Assembly: GCA_905331475.1 (NCBI GenBank)
Contig: CAJNYU010000038.1
Span: 186,001 to 250,000, forward strand
Source of the DNA: Rotaria socialis
Taxonomy: Eukaryota > Rotifera > Eurotatoria > Philodinida > Philodinidae
Length of the DNA stretch: 64,000 nucleotides
Direction of reading: 5' to 3'
Below the pieces are notes generated by a model. It saw only the letters and a program-made list of their open reading frames with translations, did no database searches and was not told the origin of the DNA. The translations under genes were made by a program, and so were the position numbers. Shown here piece after piece: positions 57,828 to 64,000 of this stretch; the first letter of the stretch is position 1; each line of letters begins with the position of its first letter.

Positions 57828-59719
57828 ATCTATCGTTGGTTTTATTGTTTTCTGCTGATTTATATCAAAATATTTATATACATATATTTTTTTATAATCA
57901 CAAATGCATTTTCATTGGTATCAAATTTCACAGCGAGGCTAATACATGAATAAAGTAATCTTATGGCACATTGGCGCGGCCACGCGTTACGAAACTTCGT
58001 TTTTTTACATTAAGACCTGTATAATTTCTCCGTATTAATAGCAAACTGTTTGAAATTTTCACCGCAGATAGATATTCTTTAGACGTATTAGCAGCGCAGC
58101 CCGTCGAGTCCAAGAATTTTTGTACCCGAACCCGTCCGATTAAGATTGCTAGACCCTTAATCCGAACCCGGTACATCAAAAGCTTTTGGACCGATACCAG
58201 TGGTGGTACTATAACTTTGAAACTACTCTGATGAAATGATTCAATTTAAAGTAACATACCTCACCTTTTATCTTTGAATTAAAATTTGAAGCTAAAGCAA
58301 GCACGCCTTACACTTTAACTTTCTAAAACGTCAAAATTTAAAATATATTTTTCAGAAAAAAGATTGCAATAAATCTTTCTTTTGTTAAAATTTGTTTTTA
58401 ATGAAAAGAACCCACGACGAACAATCCGATCGATTCTTGCAGGAACTAGTCAAAGCTCGATAGGTTTCTTTAGGACCTTGTTGGATTTGCTCGGGTGTTC
58501 ACCGGATTCCAACACTAGGGATCCGTTAGTAGTTCCTCAACCCGGAATCTCATGGGACTTTGTCGGCTCATCGAATTTTATAAGATTCGATCGAATTCGG
58601 TATCGAATTCATTCACCTGGGAAAATAGTTCTAAACAAAAACAAAGCGCTGATGAAAAAATCTATTTGAACTTTAACTCTTTGGACCGCAAATTTTAAGC
58701 ATGCTTTTTTTACTTAAAACTAAAGTTGAGCTGGCATTCTTAAAAGATACCTGGTTAATTAATCAACAATAGACCTGGAATGAAAGGTGCTCTTAAACTT
58801 GTAATCAAATTTTGTCGACCTCCTATATATTTCCGAAGAAAATGATGAATGTAAGTATAAAAGCGAGGTTTTTACGACTTCCCACCCTCAACCCTCCCCA
58901 TTACAGAACCCACCCGCAATTACGGTAACCACGATGCATTATAAACATTAGCAATCATGGAACAACTAAATAAGACATTTTTTCTACGGATCGATTGTCT
59001 TACCGTGCATTGCGAACTTTACATATTGTGTATTAGTTGAATTAGACCAAAAAATCATATGTGAGTTCCACATTTTAGCTGCGAAGGGGCTGCGCTAACA
59101 CGTTTCTAATCGAATCTGGTGATCACTCCGAAGATACAACATACTTCTTTCCTTTTGTGCTAGACAAGTAATACATTTTACATGTTCTTTCAAGAATGAA
59201 TGGATTAAAGTGTTTATATTGTTTTTCTTTTGTTACATAACTTGACCATTAACAATATCTTTTCCTTTTCACTCAATTATATGCATAAAAATTTTCTTGT
59301 AATCTGACACAATGAGTAAAAACTATTTCGTCTGAACCCGGACCCGGATCTGACGGGCTCTCGTTACCAGTAGATTTTGATGCAAATTGTTTTTAAGTAG
59401 AAATGCCTTTAGACATTTTCAAAGCGCGCTTATTCTATCATAAACGTATTGAACGACTAGTAAACACATAGTGATCATTTTATTTTGGATACAGGTACTA
59501 AATTTTTACTAAAATATTTTTATATTAATTCTTTCGGAAGTGAATTACTACATACAATAACAGTTAACTGACTTGTTAACAAAAAAAGTATTGATTTTCT
59601 ACTGATTTAACACATCATATTATTATGTTCGAGACCTTGTTTTCTAATAATTTGATAAAAGACGAATCGTAATATGGTATTCATATACGATAAAGATATA
59701 TAAATTCAATATGAATTAG
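57828..59719. mobile_element. accessory stretch with a probable TIR element (58081-59106) and GC-rich ends
   Basis: AGACGTATTAGCAGCGCAGC (58081) and, on the opposite strand from 59106, AGAAACGTGTTAGCGCAGCC look like terminal inverted repeats of an element of about 1.03 kb. GC-rich strings (CCCGAACCCGTCC near 58125, GAACCCGGACCCGG near 59335) resemble the subterminal parts of hAT elements and offer an alternative right end near 59370. A MITE at 58411-58621 lies inside. No protein-coding gene is supported. Confidence 0.45.
58411..58621. mobile_element. MITE of the 3.4-kb family, nested copy
   Basis: The right end GAATTCATTCACCTGGG is the complement of the CCCAGGTGAATGAAT-type terminus. The left end, CCCACGACGAACAATCC, is degraded. 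The interior has ATAGG, GGATCC and GGATTCC words as in the other two copies. No TA flanks remain. Confidence 0.5.
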
Positions 59720-59723
59720 TTAA

Positions 59724-61062
59724 GGGGGCCCCACTCCTTAAAAAAGTCGATTTTTCCAAAAAGATTTAAGTTTGAATTTTTATCATGGGTAGATGCCTCA
59801 AAGTCTCCTCTTTCAGAACATATATATATTTTTTAAAAAAGGTTCGATTTTAAGGGACTTATCGAAAAAATACTAAAACGTACTGCATTGTTTTTCGAGA
59901 AAAGACGAGTCATTTTTTTATCGAACTATTTTCTGGAAAAAATAGTTACATGGTTGGAATCAGTATAAAATTCTGAACAAAATACTGTACTTTGTTTGGG
60001 AAAAAAATTATTTTTTTTTTGTAAAATCATTGTGCCTTGGTCACCCACCCGAAAACGAAAATTTTTTTTTCTTTTGTTTTCCCGGACTTTGATCTGGACA
60101 TAGCTTATTTAGTACGCTGATCACGAATAAGAGGTTTTTTTCCCATGAAAATGTTCTCTGAATAAAAAAAGTAGAAGTTCTCGACCAGACGACGATTTGT
60201 TTTTACCTTGCTTTACAGATCGCTGTCATGTAATTAAAGAAATCAGTTTAGGAAAGAATAAATACAACGCATATGTGCAGAAATGATAGTTCTATCGATT
60301 TCATTCAGTTGAAAGGGTTAAAAGCAATGTTAGTTATGTTTAATAGGTTAAAAACTCTCATTTTTCATAAGTATAGGCGCGCCAGTTGAAAGAATAGAGC
60401 TAATAACCAAGATCGTTTATAGATGGAGTGAATTGATATCATTCATAACATCACCGAAAAGGTTCAGTGTAACAATATAACAAATATATCCTCTTTCGAA
60501 TTTTCTTCATGTTTAAACAATAAAAAATCATTCTTAAATTTATTTATCGTTTTTCTCAAAACAAGATTTTTTCTCAGAAAAAATGGAACTAGTTTCAAGC
60601 GTTTTAAGATATTAAGGTCATTTTTATTTTATTTTGAAGCTTGAAGTGTAAGTAAAATCTTGTCCGAACAGATTTTTTATATTTGATTCTTGAACTGAGA
60701 AAAGTCGGATTTTATACCATCAGGTGGCCATTTTAGCCAAATTTTGACCCCTATCCGAGTAAAATGCTTGTAAAACACGAACGAAAGCAAATTTTAAAAT
60801 TCTGTTCTGACAAAAGTTACATATTGGTGCTGGCTTTAATTTAAAACAAGCGCAACTTTTATAGCTCTCCTACTGGCAGAGCCTTAGGGATTCTCCTGGT
60901 AGCCATAATTCGTATGTAAATAAGCCATATTTTCGGTTCACTTCAATATATCGAGCTGAAATTTTTATCGCGACTGTTTCTAATGAAGATCAGTCACCCC
61001 TGAAAATTTCAGCTCAAACGGACCTTTCTAAGTGACAGCTCAGAGCTGAGGGGGTGGGGCCC
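59724..61062. mobile_element. piggyBac-like non-autonomous element, about 1.34 kb, TTAA flanks
   Basis: TTAA is present on both sides (59720-59723 and 61063-61066). The left end is GGGGGCCCCACTCC. The right end, reverse-complemented, is GGGCCCCACCCCC, matching after two extra Gs. A TTAA target and G/C-run termini are characteristic of piggyBac. No transposase ORF exists inside; the interior is AT-rich with scattered homopolymers. A block near the right end (TCGAGCTGAAATTTTTATCG) recurs inverted at about 47178-47200. Confidence 0.6.
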
Positions 61063-61066
61063 TTAA

Positions 61067-63358
61067 ATGTTGAATATTTCTGCAGTACTTTGAAATAGAA
61101 ATATTTTAACGTTAAACATTGGATTCACACTATAAAATAGATATATACTTTTCTTTTTCTTATAATATTACAGATGAAGAGAATGATGATAGAAATCAAA
61201 TAAAAACTGAGTGAAGGTAACTGAATGTTACTAAACCAATCGGATTTAAACAATTCAATAAATCGATTTCAAAGATCGTTCCTTTGAGAACTAGATTTGG
61301 TTCTTTTTTTGTAGAAAACAACACTCGAAAATATAATAATCGTTTTTCTATGATAATGTTGTCATAGAATTCATTATATAAAAGAATATCGACCATGAAA
61401 CATGCTCTACACAATGACTACAAATTTATTGCTTTAGTTGATTGAATAAGAAAGTTATTATTTTAGACATATCAATAGCATGTGTCATGCATTGGGTGGA
61501 TTCTATTTTTCAATCGAAGTAACTCGCCACAATAAAAAAAGATTTTTGTAAGTTTCTTTTTGTATATTCCCATTTTCAAAAGTAATCAAGAAACCAAAAC
61601 TTTTCACCATCAGCACGCGTTATGTTTTCGTATAAAGGCAAAGTTTATGTACGACAACATCCTTGTTCAGTAAACATATTAAATATCCAATTAATTATCG
61701 AATAATTTTGAAAACCGCTTTATAGTAAGAAACAATTGCTCGAGGCCTGTTTAGCTCAAAATATTTTATTGGTTATTATAAAAGTATTAGCGATTAATTT
61801 TATTTTTGATACGATCAACATGATTAAGCTAATAACTTTCTTACAAAATGAACGTAAAGAATCAATTTATAGTTATTGTGAAACACGCGTCCTACCGTAA
61901 TCTTTTCTCTGTAAACACATTACTATCAGAACAGCTATTATGTAAAAACAAATATGTATATCGGCTTGTCCCGTAACGCGCTACTTCGCTGATCGTTTAA
62001 ATTTTTTTTTTTCGATATAGACAGATGTAAGCGTATTTTCTGGTATAGTTTTTAACGCTGATTGTGAATTTGGACTTTTTTCTTTAAGAAAATTAGGTTT
62101 TGGCATCGAAAATCGGGTTTTTAAAGTTTTTAAAAACTGTATTTTCAATTTTCTAAACAAGAAATTTAAAATAAAAATGCAGAGTAATATACCATTCGAA
62201 GCAGAATTTGATTCTCTACAAAATGACCTATTAATTTTTTACTCTCATTCTTCAGGACAACTTCTAAGCTCTTGTACAGTTTCTAACTTACTATGCAATT
62301 ATTGAGCTCGTATTTCGATGTAGCAATTTGATCTTTTTACAGAACGATATATGCAGGGCATTGATCAATATACGTATATAAACGTTAAATATTTTTAAGC
62401 ATGTTAAGTGCTTCAAATTTTGTCGACAAAAAAACGCATCACAGCGTCACGTTTGTTTTTTGCATGTTTTATCTGAGCAAAAATAGTTTAGAAAAAAATA
62501 TTTTCTACTGCTTGAAAGCCCATTCAATTCTGTACAAAACTGGTACCATAAGCTTTTCATCTGAAGAAATAATTTGTCAAAAATTTAACCTTTATAAGCA
62601 GCCCTAGAAAAAAAGGGTCCGTTTTTGTCACAATGTTACGCGATGATAAAACCTTTCTAGAAGCGTGAGAGTTCAGCCAAACTATGTCGTTCTTTCACCA
62701 TAAATAGAGTATGATAAGCTGCGTCGAATGGCGTTTGAACGATTTTATTAGCTCTTATGCCTTTCGAGATAATTGCAAAACAATTTACCAAAATGTCACA
62801 GCGTTACGTTTGGACAAGCCAATATATATATATATATTATAAATTTTGAAGTGCCTTCTGTTGACAATGTTTAATCATACATATAAAACGTCTGTGACTA
62901 TTACCTTGTGCTATGATTTCAATAAAAAGCAAAGTCACTGACGGAGAATAAATAAATATATGCTTTAATAATCGAATTTAAAAAAAGCAAAACACCAAAA
63001 CCCGTTTAGAATAAAGTTAAAATTTCCATTGCTAATTCTCAAGTAATTATCTGTTATATTTCCAGTGAAATGAAAAGATCAATTTTGTTCATCATTGTAA
63101 ATGAGATATTCTCTTGTCTGCTTTGTTTTCTTTGTATGAATAAATTTAGAAAAGAAAAAACAAACGAAACATACAATAAACCACAAGAATAAGAAAAAAA
63201 TGACATTTATACAAGACAACGGTTTTGTTTTAATATATATATGTGTATTACGAGACAAAAGAAACTAGGTGTACTAGCGCCAAGAAGAATATTTTATCAG
63301 GCCCGATTAAACACACAATAGCGATAACAATCAATTCATGGATAATATTGTTTTTCAT
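61067..63358. other. gene-less stretch
   Basis: AT-rich. No gene, RNA gene or clear repeat family. TA runs lie near 62820 and 63235. Short frames at 61196-61414 and 62401-62607 have no recognisable content. Confidence 0.5.
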
Positions 63359-63646
63359 TTAAATTAATGAGCAAGGATTTTTGCGTTTCTTCTTACGAGC
63401 TAATGCTGCTCGTGCTGCATATTCAAATACTTCACGAACACCTGAGAGAAAAAATACTATTAGATTAATCGAATTAAAAGAATTTTCTTTTCATACCTTC
63501 TTTTGTTTTTGCAGAACATTCAAGATAGCCGACAGCACCGATTTTTTCGGTCATAGTTCTTCCTGCTTCAGAACGAACCGGTTCTTGTTTCATTTTCATT
63601 AGTTCCCGTTTAGTCGTTTCATCATTACGAAGATCTTTTTTGTTGC
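63359..63646 (-). CDS. Rho-like: Rho-family small GTPase, C-terminal exons (runs off right edge)
   Basis: Two exons are visible: 63497-63646 and 63359-63441, with a 55-nt GT...AG intron. The upstream intron begins at 63647 and extends beyond the window. The first exon opens inside the guanine-base motif (GNKKDLRND), then [20 protein letters not shown], which includes the Rho-specific insert helix, then the G5 motif [10 protein letters not shown]. The last exon gives [20 protein letters not shown] and ends NPCSLI, i.e. a polybasic stretch followed by a CaaX box ending in Ile. A terminal Leu or Ile usually directs geranylgeranylation and membrane anchoring. The sequence is closest to RhoA/RhoC in pattern. 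The GTP-binding P-loop and switch regions are outside the window. Confidence 0.9.
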
Positions 63647-64000
63647 CTAAAATGATAAATTTTATTTTGGTATGATACATCGGAAACGTTGACTAATTGT
63701 TAAAAGTACTCAGTCATCTTTTATTCAGCGTGAAAGTAATCTTCCGGACTCTCTTCTAATTGCACTTTCTATTATGTGTCTATGTTTCTAAAAATGGATC
63801 CGTATCATCTCATTTTAAATAAAGTTTACAGAAAAGGAAACTTGAATATAACACTAGACTGCACAGCATACATAATGAAACAGTACTGAACTATTTTGAA
63901 TAGTATTCTGTTCGAATTAAAAACTAGTCGACTAGAATAATCTATCATTAGTATAAAGTCACTCTAGTTATTCCAGTTCACTGTAACATGACATTTGCTT

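Noticed and set aside
1..64000. CRISPR arrays, bacterial operons, riboswitches
   Set aside because: Spliced eukaryotic genes throughout; the direct repeats seen are transposon- or telomere-like and not regularly spaced.

Overview
The window looks like about 64 kb of a bdelloid rotifer genome, or a close relative; this is inferred from content, not from a species match. The DNA is AT-rich. Genes are compact, with many introns of about 42-75 nt bounded by GT...AG. Interspersed TGTGGG/CCCACA tracts match the telomere unit I recall for bdelloids. There is an LTR retrotransposon with a DEDDy-exonuclease third ORF, an arrangement I recall from Adineta vaga, and a stand-alone ADP-ribosyltransferase gene of a type abundant in bdelloids. 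The assembly has one 100-N gap (38118-38217) and four single Ns; two of the single Ns sit inside perfect local duplications that look like unmerged contig ends.

Layout. 1-742: 5' end of a CD36/SR-B scavenger-receptor gene (minus), running off the left edge. 743-7596: mostly non-coding, with a TA-flanked MITE, a short fold-back repeat and a LINE-like fragment. 7597-9442: tandem copies of an E2-like gene (minus) in which the catalytic Cys is replaced by Met. 10384-11268: three related inverted-repeat termini. 11383-18569: a Gfo/Idh/MocA oxidoreductase (minus), then a double-domain class IIb histone deacetylase (HDAC6/10 type, 25 exons) and NDUFA12 (both plus). 19710-26065: an atypical E2F (E2F7/8 type, two DNA-binding domains) and a TRIC channel (TMEM38), both plus. 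26066-33338: an accessory region with telomere-repeat hairpins, a MITE with a 4-bp target duplication and a decayed hAT transposon carrying a nested MITE. 33799-34725: an ART gene. 34726-38217: AT-rich non-coding DNA ending in the gap.

38218-45909: a Ty3/Gypsy-type LTR retrotransposon with gag (two zinc knuckles), a probable -1 frameshift into pol (PR, zinc-finger-like motif, RT, RNase H, IN), then a separate ORF3 encoding a DEDDy 3'-5' exonuclease, a tandem repeat, a polypurine tract and the 3' LTR. Pol has two in-frame stops, so this copy is probably dead or has sequence errors. 45910-53716: more accessory DNA, with a tRNA-like sequence, a 319-bp fold-back element, telomere-repeat hairpins, a pogo/Tigger transposase pseudogene and a second member of the 3.4-kb MITE family. 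53717-57827: a ceramide-kinase-like lipid kinase of 14 exons. 57828-63358: further TIR elements, including a 1.34-kb TTAA-flanked piggyBac-like one. 63359-64000: the last two exons of a Rho GTPase (minus).

The host genes are unrelated housekeeping or signalling genes and do not form an operon or cluster. The biology most worth attention is in the mobile DNA: an LTR element carrying its own exonuclease, hairpins built from telomere-like repeats, and several fold-back families. The cysteine-less E2 pair, with an almost identical exon 1, also stands out.
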